DNA from: Clostridium sp. UBA701
GTDB lineage: Bacteria; Bacillota; Clostridia; Clostridiales; Clostridiaceae
Length of the DNA stretch: 64,000 nucleotides
Assembly: GCA_002298125.1 (NCBI GenBank)
Contig: DBMJ01000022.1
Coordinates: 36,162-100,161, forward strand
Reading direction: 5' to 3'
Program-made: the position numbers and the translations under genes
Shown: positions 35,403-44,118 of the stretch, one piece after another
Numbering within the stretch: the stretch's first letter is position 1
How the letters are laid out: each line of letters opens with the position of its first letter
Notes under the pieces: generated by a model
What the model was told of the DNA's origin: nothing
What the model saw: only the letters and a program-made list of their open reading frames with translations
The model's database searches: none

Positions 35403-35801
35403 GTGAAAAAATGGGATATATTTACTAAGTGGGATATTATTATCCTAATAATACTTATAGTAATCTCCTTAGTGCCTGAGGGAATTTTTTTAGCCACAAG
35501 CTATTATAAAACCAATAATATCTATGCTGAAATTAGAGTGGATAACAAGCTCTATAAGAAAATCCCACTAAATAAGGACTCCTATGAGGATACCATTACT
35601 GTAAGTACAGACCTGGGTGAAAATGTAGTCCAGGTTCATAATAAAAGTATCGGAATTGTTCAAGCTGACTGCCCGGATAAAATATGTGAAAAGCCAGGTT
35701 TTATAAGTAAGCCTGGTCAAACCTTAGTATGTTTGCCTCACAAACTGGTTATTACCATAAAAGGCGAAGCGAAACAGGAAACCGACGAACTATCTTATTG
35801 A
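35403..35801 (+). CDS. eetA: EetA-like NusG domain II membrane protein
   Basis: A 132-residue protein with one N-terminal transmembrane helix (IILIILIVISLVPEGIFLA) and an extracytoplasmic NusG-II domain ending in CPDKICEKPGFISKPGQTLVCLPHKLVI. In Listeria the equivalent EetA, with EetB, is needed for extracellular electron transfer. A biochemical activity is not settled as far as I know. It starts with GTG after AGGGGCAGG, and eetB begins 10 bp later. Confidence 0.88.
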   Translation: MKKWDIFTKWDIIILIILIVISLVPEGIFLATSYYKTNNIYAEIRVDNKLYKKIPLNKDSYEDTITVSTDLGENVVQVHNKSIGIVQADCPDKICEKPGFISKPGQTLVCLPHKLVITIKGEAKQETDELSY

Positions 35802-35811
35802 GGTGGAATAC

Positions 35812-36336
35812 ATGAGTAAAACTCAAAAACTGGTTTTAATTTCAATCTTAGTGGCGCAGGCATTAGTACTACACCTGGTGGAGTCCATGATCCCTGTGCC
35901 TTTTATTACACCTGGAGCCAAGCTAGGTCTTGCCAACCTCATTACAGTCATTGCCCTGTATACACTTTCCTTTAAGGATACACTTTTTGTAATACTAGGT
36001 AGATTACTTCTATCCACCATGTTTGGAGGAAACCTATCCAGTTTTATGTACAGCCTATCCGGAGCATTGCTTAGCTTTTTAATAATGGCCCTTGTTAAGA
36101 AATTAGGAAAAGACAAGGTCAGTATAGTAGGCGTAAGCTCTGCAGGAGCAGTATTTCATAACATTGGACAGATACTTGTGGCTGCGGCCATAGTACAAAA
36201 TCTTGGAGTAACTCTATATCTGCCAGTATTGACCCTAGCAGGTATTGGAACAGGAATATTTGTAGGACTAACCGCCAGATATGTTGTAAAACATATGAGT
36301 AAGCTGCCTGTTTTTCAGCAAAATAAGCTTCAATAA
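35812..36336 (+). CDS. eetB: EetB-like Gx transporter family protein
   Basis: A 174-residue membrane protein with about five helices, often annotated as heptaprenyl diphosphate synthase component I or Gx transporter. IPVPFITPGAKLGLANLITVIALY and GRLLLSTMFGGNLSSFMYSLSGALLSF are the signature segments. The ATG at 35812 follows GAGGTGG. An earlier GTG at 35803 overlaps that ribosome binding site and is rejected. It sits between eetA and the polyprenyl synthase gene exactly as in the Listeria EET locus as I remember it. Confidence 0.88.
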   Translation: MSKTQKLVLISILVAQALVLHLVESMIPVPFITPGAKLGLANLITVIALYTLSFKDTLFVILGRLLLSTMFGGNLSSFMYSLSGALLSFLIMALVKKLGKDKVSIVGVSSAGAVFHNIGQILVAAAIVQNLGVTLYLPVLTLAGIGTGIFVGLTARYVVKHMSKLPVFQQNKLQ

Positions 36337-36347
36337 AGGGTGATGAA

Positions 36348-37313
36348 ATGGATAAGTATTGGGATGATTATCCTCAGCTTAAAAAGGATTTACAGGAAGT
36401 AAAGAAATTAATGATAAAAAGCGTAAGATGTAGAGATAAGGTAATTGAAAATGCCCTGCTGGATTTGATAAACTCCGGTGGCAAGCTCTTAAGACCTGCC
36501 TTTGTCTTGCTTTCAGCAGGCTTTGGTAGTTATGATCAGGAAAAAGCCATTACCATGGCGGCCGTTATTGAAATGCTTCATATGGCAACCCTTGTTCATG
36601 ATGATATTATTGACGATGCAAAGCTAAGAAGAGGCCAGGAGACCATACAATCCCGCTATGGGAAAAACTATGCGGTGTATATGGGAGATTTCCTTTTCTG
36701 TCAGTGTTTTAAGCTTCTATCTGAAAATTCTTCACTAAAGAATATAAATATAGATTCAAATGCTATGTCTCGTATTTGTGTGGGAGAGATTGAACAATTT
36801 AACTCACATTTTAATAAAAATGTTTCCATTAAACAGTATCTTAAAAGAATTTCTGCAAAAACCGCAGAGCTCTTCTCCTTAAGCTTCTATACAGGAGCTG
36901 CAGAGAGCGGCTGCAAGGCTAGTTTATGCAGGGACCTATCAAACCTAGGACATAATATTGGAATGGCTTTTCAGATTATTGATGATGTGTTAGATTATTG
37001 CGGTAGTGATGAGTCTGTTAAAAAGACCACAGGAAATGATATTAAACAGGGTATATTTACTCTTCCCCTGCTCTACGCATTAAAGCAGGGCAATGAGGAG
37101 TTAAGTGCTATACTTAACAATCCACCCTACAGCGATGCTCATATAGCTAGAGTAATTGAACTAACCTTAGAGTCTGGCGCCATTGATAAATCAAGAGAGT
37201 TGGCTAAGAAGTATACCGACAGAGCTTTTTCTAGGATAAATAAGCTTCCTCAATGTGAAAACAAAGAGATTCTTATAGCTATAACTGGGAAATTATTAAA
37301 TCGAGCATATTAA
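36348..37313 (+). CDS. Polyprenyl diphosphate synthase (DmkB-like)
   Basis: A 321-residue trans-isoprenyl synthase. The first Asp-rich motif is LVHDDIIDDAKLRRG and the second is FQIIDDVLDYCGSD, and GGKLLRPAFVLLSAG is the pyrophosphate-binding region. It makes the prenyl tail that the UbiA enzyme attaches to the quinone head. It ends the plus-strand EET unit and lies 11 bp after eetB. A strong hairpin terminator follows its stop. Confidence 0.93.
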   Translation: MDKYWDDYPQLKKDLQEVKKLMIKSVRCRDKVIENALLDLINSGGKLLRPAFVLLSAGFGSYDQEKAITMAAVIEMLHMATLVHDDIIDDAKLRRGQETIQSRYGKNYAVYMGDFLFCQCFKLLSENSSLKNINIDSNAMSRICVGEIEQFNSHFNKNVSIKQYLKRISAKTAELFSLSFYTGAAESGCKASLCRDLSNLGHNIGMAFQIIDDVLDYCGSDESVKKTTGNDIKQGIFTLPLLYALKQGNEELSAILNNPPYSDAHIARVIELTLESGAIDKSRELAKKYTDRAFSRINKLPQCENKEILIAITGKLLNRAY

Positions 37314-37342
37314 AGGATGGCTAAAAAGCCATCCTTTTTAAT
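37312..37342 (+). terminator. Bidirectional intrinsic terminator
   Basis: AAAGGATGGCT pairs with AGCCATCCTTT around AAAA, followed by TTAATATTT. It ends the EET plus-strand unit and, in reverse, the ABC exporter operon. Confidence 0.85.
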
Positions 37343-37349
37343 ATTTATA

Positions 37350-38000
37350 TTAAGCTGTTTCATATCGGGATTTTATCTTACCCCCATCAATTTCAATTAT
37401 TTCATCGCAAACTTCTTTAAGTTCATCGTAATTATGGTTGGTAAGAATTACAGTGGCATTTCTTTTTTTCAATTCTAAGACTAATTCATAAAATATTTTT
37501 ACACCCTCATCATCCAGACCATTTGTTGCTTCATCTAGTAATACCAGCTCCGGCTCCTCCATTATAGCTTGCACTATTCCAAGCTTCTGCTTCATTCCCA
37601 GTGAATAGCTTCTTACATGCTTTTTCTCAGAGGGATTTAACCCCACTCTATTCATATAATATTTTATCTTTTCATCATCAATGTTATTTTGGATTTCAGC
37701 TAACAGCTTTAAATTAGTAAAGCCGTCTAAATAATTTAAAAAGCCAACATTGTCAATAATTGCTCCTACCTTCTTTGGAATAGCCTTTTCCTTTGTGATA
37801 TTTACATTGTTCACAATAACCTCACCCTTGTCTGGGTTAATAAAGCCTCATATGGCTCTCATAAGCATGGTTTTTCCGCTTCCGTTCCGTCCCTTTAGTC
37901 CATAAATTTTACCCTTATCTAGGCTTAAATTAACATTATCAAGTATCTGATGACCCTTAATAGATTTTGAGTAATTGCTTATTTTAATGTATTCATCCAT
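37350..38000 (-). pseudogene. ABC exporter ATPase interrupted by an in-frame TGA
   Basis: Read from the ATG at 38000, the frame gives MDEYIKISNYSKSIKG, a Walker A GRNGSGKTMLMRAI, and then a TGA stop at 37850-37848 (codon 51). It continues without a shift into GFINPDKGEV, the signature region RSYSLGMKQKLGIVQAI, Walker B LVLLDEATNGLD and the switch His in ILTNHNY. Removing this one codon gives a normal ~216-residue ATPase. Translation from the ATG at 37814 would lack the P-loop and be inactive. It is probably a nonsense mutation or a sequencing error. Sec insertion is unlikely, since no Cys-dependent chemistry is expected there. Confidence 0.85.
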
Positions 38001-38013
38001 TCTTTCATTCTCC

Positions 38014-38805
38014 TTATAATATCTCAATTTTTTTTGTTATGAGCTTAATTAACATTAATAAGATTGCAATTGAACAAAGGCATATTGCCAGTGCTGGTAT
38101 AATAGCTATACCATTATGCAGCCCAGTTATAGTGTCAAACCTCACTATCATACTAACACTAAAGGGCGACCACCTTAAGAAGGTTCCGCTTGAAAAAATA
38201 CTCATTAAAATGATAGAAAGGGCAAAGAGTAATGCTAAATGAGTCCTCTTAGTCTTCAGTTTAATGAGGAGGCTTAGCAGTCCCGCATTAATTAGGTTTA
38301 TCAGATACAGCACCTCCATAGCGAGTATTCTCCTCCAATCAAGGTGTATACTTCTATCTAGAATTTCTTTTAGATAAATACAGTAAGCACTGCTATGATT
38401 AAGCAGTAAACCACCAATTATAAGGTATATGCAATTTAGAAGGAGGAAAAACATTGCAGTAAATATTATGAGCATCCACAGCTTTGATAAGACAAATTTC
38501 CCTACACCTCTATGCCTTAATATTATAAGGTAATCCCTGTCCCCTGACAGTTCTAAGTAGTCTAAGAGCAGATTTATAAATAGCGACATTACAAGGACAT
38601 ACTGAGTTATAAGCACCGGTCTGGGATTATTAAAGTTTATCCCTCCAAAAAAGAAGGTGATGAGACTTGTAAAATCGCTTTCAAAGTTGTCCTTTACTAT
38701 GGAAATATCATAAAAAGCTATTAACAAAAGGAGTAATATAGTAAAAATAGTGGTCTTACTGGTTAGAAACATTAAATTCTTATTGCTCTTATTACTTCTA
38801 TTCAT
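38014..38805 (-). CDS. ABC-2-type permease subunit, third of three
   Basis: A 263-residue membrane protein with about six hydrophobic helices (for example FTILLLLLIAFYDI near the start and IAIIPALAICLCSIAILLMLI near the end). It directly precedes the broken ATPase gene and follows the second permease gene with no gap. The group resembles exporters for peptides or antibiotics, but no specific family is evident. Confidence 0.65.
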   Translation of the reverse strand: MNRSNKSNKNLMFLTSKTTIFTILLLLLIAFYDISIVKDNFESDFTSLITFFFGGINFNNPRPVLITQYVLVMSLFINLLLDYLELSGDRDYLIILRHRGVGKFVLSKLWMLIIFTAMFFLLLNCIYLIIGGLLLNHSSAYCIYLKEILDRSIHLDWRRILAMEVLYLINLINAGLLSLLIKLKTKRTHLALLFALSIILMSIFSSGTFLRWSPFSVSMIVRFDTITGLHNGIAIIPALAICLCSIAILLMLIKLITKKIEIL

Positions 38806-39639
38806 TTATGTATAAATCTCCTTATTATTAGCTGTCCTTCTTCCTATAAAATATAAAAGGATGTCCAACAAAAGTAAATGCAGAATACTTATTGCATAGT
38901 TAGCATTATTGTTTTGAAATAGGTTAAAACCCTGCATATTAATATCCAGGTGATTGTACACTAGTAATCCCACAATATTGCTGGTATAGGAATTAAAGGT
39001 GTTGTATGCTATTACGAAAAACATAGCCATTGAAGCAATGAAGCTCATTATTTTACTGTTAGTGATATTGTCCATAATTTCCATAAAGATTGCTAGTAGC
39101 ATAAAATATAGAGAAATAATTAGCATATATAGGATAAATTGAGTAAGCGGGTTATACCTAATAAGCTCTGCATTCATAACTACATATTCATTGTATTTAT
39201 CAGTATTACTATAGATTATATTAATGGCTTGGCTCCACTCCATTGAAGGCTGACCTTTTATAAAGGCGGAGGCTAAAATGTTTACCAGGAATATAAAATC
39301 AAAAAATAAGATGAATTTAATGAAGGTTTTTATCCTTTTTATATAATACAGCCTTTTAGAGCTGTATCTAATCATATTTATTGACTTATTGTCGTTTACA
39401 AAAAAGTTTAAAAAGAGAATAATAATATAAAACATCGGTAAGAGTAATACCATTCTTCTAGGAGAGGTTATTGTTCTAAAGATTATATCAAAAAAGTTTA
39501 ATTTGTAAACTTTATTATCTATTACAAGCAAGGACTCCGCAAAGCTGCATATAAACAAGGAGATAGCATTGATAATAATAAAATTTCTCACATTAAATAT
39601 ATTTGCATTGCGCTTAATTATATATTCTAGCTTTCTCAT
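38806..39639 (-). CDS. ABC-2-type permease subunit, second of three
   Basis: A 277-residue membrane protein with about six helices. Early residues RRMVLLLPMFYIIILFLNFFVN and later QFILYMLIISLYFMLLAIFM are membrane spans. Its start shares bases with the end of the first permease gene, so the operon is tightly coupled. With the neighbouring permeases it probably forms the membrane part of an exporter whose ATPase is broken here. Confidence 0.65.
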   Translation of the reverse strand: MRKLEYIIKRNANIFNVRNFIIINAISLFICSFAESLLVIDNKVYKLNFFDIIFRTITSPRRMVLLLPMFYIIILFLNFFVNDNKSINMIRYSSKRLYYIKRIKTFIKFILFFDFIFLVNILASAFIKGQPSMEWSQAINIIYSNTDKYNEYVVMNAELIRYNPLTQFILYMLIISLYFMLLAIFMEIMDNITNSKIMSFIASMAMFFVIAYNTFNSYTSNIVGLLVYNHLDINMQGFNLFQNNNANYAISILHLLLLDILLYFIGRRTANNKEIYT

Positions 39640-40430
39640 TATATTATAGTTTCTCCTCTTGTTTTCTTAAGTATAGGAAGTATAGAAATAGCGGTTATTA
39701 TTATATATTCAGTAATAACAATCCTTATAGAATGTCCACTTTGTACATAGTATAGCAATGAAAGTAGTGGTTCAATCACACCCATAGAAAAATAATCACA
39801 AAATAACTGAAATACTGTATATGCTAAAAAAGGAAATATAAGAACTATTGCTCTATGCTTTACATAAAAGGAAATTGAAAAGGCTAAGCTCGAATAGACG
39901 AAGGAAAAACAGCCCATTATTAATATGGAAAATAACATATAAATAAATGGATGTTCAAGGTATAAATTCATAAACTCACCATGAGGATTCCAAAAGGTTC
40001 TAAATGGGTCTGCAGTTGGTATACTATGTTCATATAAAATACTGCTTATAAGCAGCAGTATGGAGCTTGGAATAATTGCTACCAAAGCTGCAATGAAACC
40101 ATTAACTATAAACTTTGCTCGGATATATTTCTTAAAGCTGACCCTTATACAGGACATTCTAACATATCCGTTTTTCAGTTCATTAAATAAGCTATCACCA
40201 TAGGCAGCTACAACGATAAGCGGCATCATATATCCAACAAGGTAAAAGCTTCCCCCCTCGACAGAATAAAACCATCCATGAAAAGCATTCCATTTTTGAA
40301 ACATATCATGTTCAGGAATAAATTGATATCTATATAACCCCATCAACAATAAGGCCGTGAAAAATAGTACAACCAAGAAGAATCTATAATTAAGAGCTTT
40401 TTTTAGTTCCATTCTTATAAGTTTAAGCAT
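39639..40430 (-). CDS. ABC-2-type permease subunit, first of three
   Basis: A 263-residue membrane protein. MLKLIRMELKKALNYRFFLVV is a typical ABC-2 permease beginning (amphipathic helix then first span), and about six helices follow. It is the first gene of the minus-strand operon permease-permease-permease-ATPase. The substrate is unknown; exporters of this layout often give self-protection against antimicrobial peptides. Confidence 0.7.
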   Translation of the reverse strand: MLKLIRMELKKALNYRFFLVVLFFTALLLMGLYRYQFIPEHDMFQKWNAFHGWFYSVEGGSFYLVGYMMPLIVVAAYGDSLFNELKNGYVRMSCIRVSFKKYIRAKFIVNGFIAALVAIIPSSILLLISSILYEHSIPTADPFRTFWNPHGEFMNLYLEHPFIYMLFSILIMGCFSFVYSSLAFSISFYVKHRAIVLIFPFLAYTVFQLFCDYFSMGVIEPLLSLLYYVQSGHSIRIVITEYIIITAISILPILKKTRGETII

Positions 40431-40502
40431 ATTATTACTCTTTGTAAAAAATTATTATAATTATATTACCATATACTTGTATATAATCCAATAATTTTTT
40501 AC

Positions 40503-40530
40503 TTGACATGTAATTTTTATATAATATGAT
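40503..40530 (+). promoter_or_regulatory. Promoter of the helD-like gene
   Basis: TTGACA (40503-40508) with TATGAT at 40525-40530 gives a 16-bp spacer. Overlapping TATAAT boxes at 40520 and 40530 have unsuitable spacing. Confidence 0.5.
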
Positions 40531-40640
40531 ATAATATTCACTATTCAATTTTTATTATTTTTTATAATATGCTTTATCTTTTATGGTAATTGGTATAGAA
40601 TAGTGAACGTACTACTTTTATGAAAGATGGGGTGAAGGAT

Positions 40641-42947
40641 ATGACCATTAAAAATCATCCAGAATATTCCTACGAAAAAACACGACTTAGTGAAACTCTA
40701 AATTATCTATCCTCATACTACAAGGATCAGCTTACAGAGAAGCTTAGACTCGACAAAGCCGTGGATTTTGATTCCAGGCACTTCAATTCTGACAGCAGCC
40801 AACAGTATATTGATCTTATGATTAACACCAGACTTCAAGACAATTTAAAGCTAAAACTTAAAAATCTCCAAAATGCCTTGAATAAACCCTATTTTGCCCG
40901 AGTTGACTTTATGGAAAATGGAGGCACACTAAAAAAGCTCTATATAGGGAAGGTGTCCTTGCAAAAGGGTAATGAGGATGATTATTTAATCCTTGACTGG
41001 AGAGCTCCTGTTTCCAATTTGTATTATGAGGGACGTATAGGTACTGCTTCCTATGAATGCCTTGAAGGAGAAATAAGTGGGGAGATAAGTCTTAAAAGGC
41101 AATACACTATAGACCATGGAGAGCTTACGGACTTTTTCGATATCGATATTACTACCAATGATGAGTTTCTTCAGGCCTGTCTTAATGTAAACGCAGATAA
41201 TCGTCTTAAAAACATCGTATCTACCATTCAACAGGAGCAAAATAAAATAATCAGAGCAGATATGTGGACACCGCTCATAGTCCAAGGAGCCGCTGGAGGG
41301 GGAAAAACCACCATTGCCCTTCACCGAATAGCTTATCTTCTCTATGCCTATGAAAGCAGCCTATCCCCTTGGAACTTTATGATTATAGCTCCCAATAAAT
41401 TTTTCTTAAGCTACATATCAGAGGTGTTACCGGAGCTGGGTGTTGAAAATGTAAGACAGCATACCTTTGAGGATTTAGCCTTAGACCTGCTTGATAAAAA
41501 CCTAGAGCTTACAGATAACATGGAGAAGCTTTCCTGCTTTATTAATCACACACTGCCACCCTACCTTAGTGCTTCTTCTCCTCATGCTCTTAGCTTCAGA
41601 CAGTTATGCAATAATGATGAGGAGCTTTTGAGAGAAAGGATTAAGTATATAAGCAGCTTTAAGTCTTCCCTGGAATATAAAAATCTCCTTGAAGCCTTCC
41701 TCGAAAAGATAGAGAATAGTCTTCTTCCTAAGGAGGATTTTGTGCTTCATAACCGTGTATTGTGGAAAAAAGAACAGCTTCAGCAACTCTTCCTTATAGA
41801 GTATAAGGCTCTCCCCATAAGAAAAAGAATTAATGAAATAAGGAAGCATCTTAGAAATTCCTTAAAAAGAGCTAAGCCTGAGATATTAGAGGAGATAGTG
41901 GCTAAGGGTGATAGAAAAATAGAGGAGCTAAGAAGCGCCATGGAGGATAGTGAGGAGCGGCGAAGGCTTATAACTCAAGCTGCAGATGAAAGAGACTCCA
42001 CCCTTCATAGGGTAAAAGAAAGGGCCTCAACTTTAGTAAGAGATTACCTTAAGGGTATAGTGCTCAAAGATACGCTTATATATTATGAGGCTTTTACAGA
42101 AACTCTTCCTGAGGCTTTCAGATTTTATTACCATAGCCTTCGTGGAGAAGGTTTGTACGAGCTGGAGGATCTTCCTCCGCTGCTTTATATTATGCAGTTT
42201 ATATATGGAATAGAGGGTACAAAAGAGCTTAGGCAGATAGTAATAGACGAAGCTCAGGATTTTAGTATCTTTCAGCTCTTTATTATGAAAAAGCTCTTTA
42301 GCTCATGCTCCTTTACCATCCTTGGAGACCTATGTCAGGGAATCCATTCTTATAGAGGAATTAAGGATTGGGATGCCATAGTGGAGGGTATATTCCATAA
42401 CAAAGCCCAATACCTCACCCTAGTGAAAAGCTATAGAACTACCACGGAAATTCTACTAAGGGCCAATGAGGTAATTCATAAGCTTAAGGATGGCACTCTT
42501 AAAAAGGCAGAGCCTGTGCTTAGGCATGGCGATGAGGTAGCTATTATAAAGAGTGCTTGCGCTGCAGATACAGCCCGTAGTATATATGAGGATATAAAGG
42601 GTTCTAAGGAGCTTAAGTCCTTTGCTATTATCGGAAAGCATATGCAGGAATGTAGTCTTCTACATAGTGAACTCTCAAAGCACGGCCTAGAGTGTACACT
42701 GATTTCTGGAAAAGAAGATATATATAGTGGAGGTATAGTTGTACTGCCTTGTTATCTCTCTAAGGGTCTAGAATTTGACAAGGTATTTATAGCTAATGCC
42801 TCAAGTGATCTCTACACCATGGAGGAAAGAGATATAAAGCTCCTCTACGTAGCTATGACTAGAGCACTTCACTGTCTAAACATATACTATGAGGGCGAGC
42901 TTTCACCCTTGTTAAAAAGGGAATCAGCATATGAGTTAAATGTCTAA
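40641..42947 (+). CDS. helD: HelD-like UvrD-superfamily helicase
   Basis: A 768-residue superfamily 1 ATPase of the HelD type, which removes stalled RNA polymerase from DNA in Bacillus. The N-terminal part is helical with LDWRAPVSNLYYEG, a hallmark of the family. Walker A is VQGAAGGGKTTIALHR, Walker B VIDEAQDFS, and later motifs appear as LVKSYRTTTEI and VLPCYLSKGLEFDKV and LYVAMTRALHCL. A long coiled-coil insertion (about residues 390-470) separates 1A and 2A. The ATG at 40641 follows GGGGTGAAGG; an ATG at 40620 lacks a site. Confidence 0.9.
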   Translation: MTIKNHPEYSYEKTRLSETLNYLSSYYKDQLTEKLRLDKAVDFDSRHFNSDSSQQYIDLMINTRLQDNLKLKLKNLQNALNKPYFARVDFMENGGTLKKLYIGKVSLQKGNEDDYLILDWRAPVSNLYYEGRIGTASYECLEGEISGEISLKRQYTIDHGELTDFFDIDITTNDEFLQACLNVNADNRLKNIVSTIQQEQNKIIRADMWTPLIVQGAAGGGKTTIALHRIAYLLYAYESSLSPWNFMIIAPNKFFLSYISEVLPELGVENVRQHTFEDLALDLLDKNLELTDNMEKLSCFINHTLPPYLSASSPHALSFRQLCNNDEELLRERIKYISSFKSSLEYKNLLEAFLEKIENSLLPKEDFVLHNRVLWKKEQLQQLFLIEYKALPIRKRINEIRKHLRNSLKRAKPEILEEIVAKGDRKIEELRSAMEDSEERRRLITQAADERDSTLHRVKERASTLVRDYLKGIVLKDTLIYYEAFTETLPEAFRFYYHSLRGEGLYELEDLPPLLYIMQFIYGIEGTKELRQIVIDEAQDFSIFQLFIMKKLFSSCSFTILGDLCQGIHSYRGIKDWDAIVEGIFHNKAQYLTLVKSYRTTTEILLRANEVIHKLKDGTLKKAEPVLRHGDEVAIIKSACAADTARSIYEDIKGSKELKSFAIIGKHMQECSLLHSELSKHGLECTLISGKEDIYSGGIVVLPCYLSKGLEFDKVFIANASSDLYTMEERDIKLLYVAMTRALHCLNIYYEGELSPLLKRESAYELNV

Positions 42948-43042
42948 TCGCGATTTTTACTTTTTTAATTTCATTTGCGTTATAAAAACCATTAAGTTCT
43001 ACATAGTTATTGACTTAATTTACATGTATTTGTATGATTTGT

Positions 43043-43087
43043 TTTAGATAAACATTTCAATTCAAATGTTTATCTAAAATATTTTTA
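43043..43087 (+). terminator. Terminator after the helD-like gene
   Basis: TTTTAGATAAACATT and AATGTTTATCTAAAA form a nearly perfect palindrome around TCAATTCA, followed by TATTTTT. It lies just upstream of the next small gene, so an operator role is also possible. Confidence 0.6.
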
Positions 43088-43101
43088 TTGGGAGGTACTT
43101 A

Positions 43102-43299
43102 GTGAAAAACTTGATGGATACCCGGACTAAAAATAAGCTCCAATTGACCTATTATATATTTCAAGGTATTGCACTTGCTATTATTTTGGAAATATTACCA
43201 AAGGGAAATGGTGATTTGTTAAACTTTCTTATTATACTGTCAGTTTCTGTTTCACTATCTCTCATATTTTATTTAATCCGTAAGGTTTTTAAACTTTAG
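43102..43299 (+). CDS. Small two-helix membrane protein
   Basis: A 65-residue protein with a GTG start after GGGAGGTACTTA. Two hydrophobic helices (IFQGIALAIILEILP and LLNFLIILSVSVSLSLIFYLI) are joined by a short polar turn, and the ends are basic. It has its own strong ribosome binding site and terminator, so it is likely expressed. No family is recognised. Confidence 0.65.
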   Translation: MKNLMDTRTKNKLQLTYYIFQGIALAIILEILPKGNGDLLNFLIILSVSVSLSLIFYLIRKVFKL

Positions 43300-43302
43300 C
43301 AT

Positions 43303-43333
43303 AAAAAATGGGTGCTTTCGCACCCATTTTTAT
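43303..43333. terminator. Bidirectional intrinsic terminator
   Basis: AAAATGGGTGC pairs with GCACCCATTTTT around TTTC. It ends both the 65-residue gene and the lysine fermentation operon, whose last stop lies inside it. Confidence 0.88.
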
Positions 43334-44118
43334 ATTAAATTTCTCTTTACCATTTCAGTAACCGCAAAGCTTGCTACATCATCTGCATATTTCCCTGGTC
43401 CAAAACCAGCATCATAGCCTAATTCTTTAGCTAGCTCATGGGTTATTCTTGGTCCTCCGCAAGCTAATATAACCTTATCTCTTAAGCCTTCTGCCTCCAG
43501 CAGCTCCACTAGATTTGTCAGGTTGTCTATGTGAACGTTCTTCTGAGTTACGGTCTGAGATACTAAAAGTACATCTGCCTTAAGCTCTATAGCCTTCTTT
43601 ATGAATTCCTCATTCTCTACCTGGCTGCCTAGGTTGTAAGCTTCTATCATCTCATATCTCTCAAGCCCATAGTGTCCTGCAAAGCCCTTCATGTTCATTA
43701 TAGCATCAATACCAACAGTATGAGCATCTGTTCCTGTGCTGGCACCGATTATTACTACCTTACGCTTAATGTTTTCCTTAACATATTCATCCACCTGATG
43801 CATATCCATGGTATCTACCTCTACGGTTTCAACGTGAATGGATTCGTAATCTACGGTATGGTTTATCCCTCCATAGACTACAAAGAAGGTAAATTCCTTA
43901 TCTAGTGCACCATGATGAGCTACATTGGGCTCTACTAAGCCCATCTTTTTTGCTATCTGCTTAGCAGCCTCTACTGCTTTTTCTCCATCTGGTACTGGCA
44001 GTGTAAAGCTAAGCTGAACCTTTCCATCATTCATGGTATCGCCATAGGGCTTAATATTTGTGAGGTCCAGACTCTTGTCAAAGTCCTTTTTCTCTGTTGA
44101 ATATAATCCGCCGCTCAT
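43330..44118 (-). CDS. kamE: Beta-lysine 5,6-aminomutase beta subunit
   Basis: A 262-residue adenosylcobalamin- and PLP-binding subunit. The B12 motif is GASTGTDAHTVGIDAIMNMKG (DxHxxG) in a Rossmann domain, with LVSQTV and ACGGPRI later in the domain. With KamD it moves the terminal amino group of beta-lysine to give 3,5-diaminohexanoate. It is the last gene of the operon and overlaps the kamD stop by one base. Confidence 0.95.
   Translation of the reverse strand: MSGGLYSTEKKDFDKSLDLTNIKPYGDTMNDGKVQLSFTLPVPDGEKAVEAAKQIAKKMGLVEPNVAHHGALDKEFTFFVVYGGINHTVDYESIHVETVEVDTMDMHQVDEYVKENIKRKVVIIGASTGTDAHTVGIDAIMNMKGFAGHYGLERYEMIEAYNLGSQVENEEFIKKAIELKADVLLVSQTVTQKNVHIDNLTNLVELLEAEGLRDKVILACGGPRITHELAKELGYDAGFGPGKYADDVASFAVTEMVKRNLI

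Noticed and set aside
37848..37850. TGA as selenocysteine codon in the ABC ATPase
   Set aside because: The position after the P-loop needs no Cys or Sec, and I see no stem-loop of the SECIS type directly behind it.
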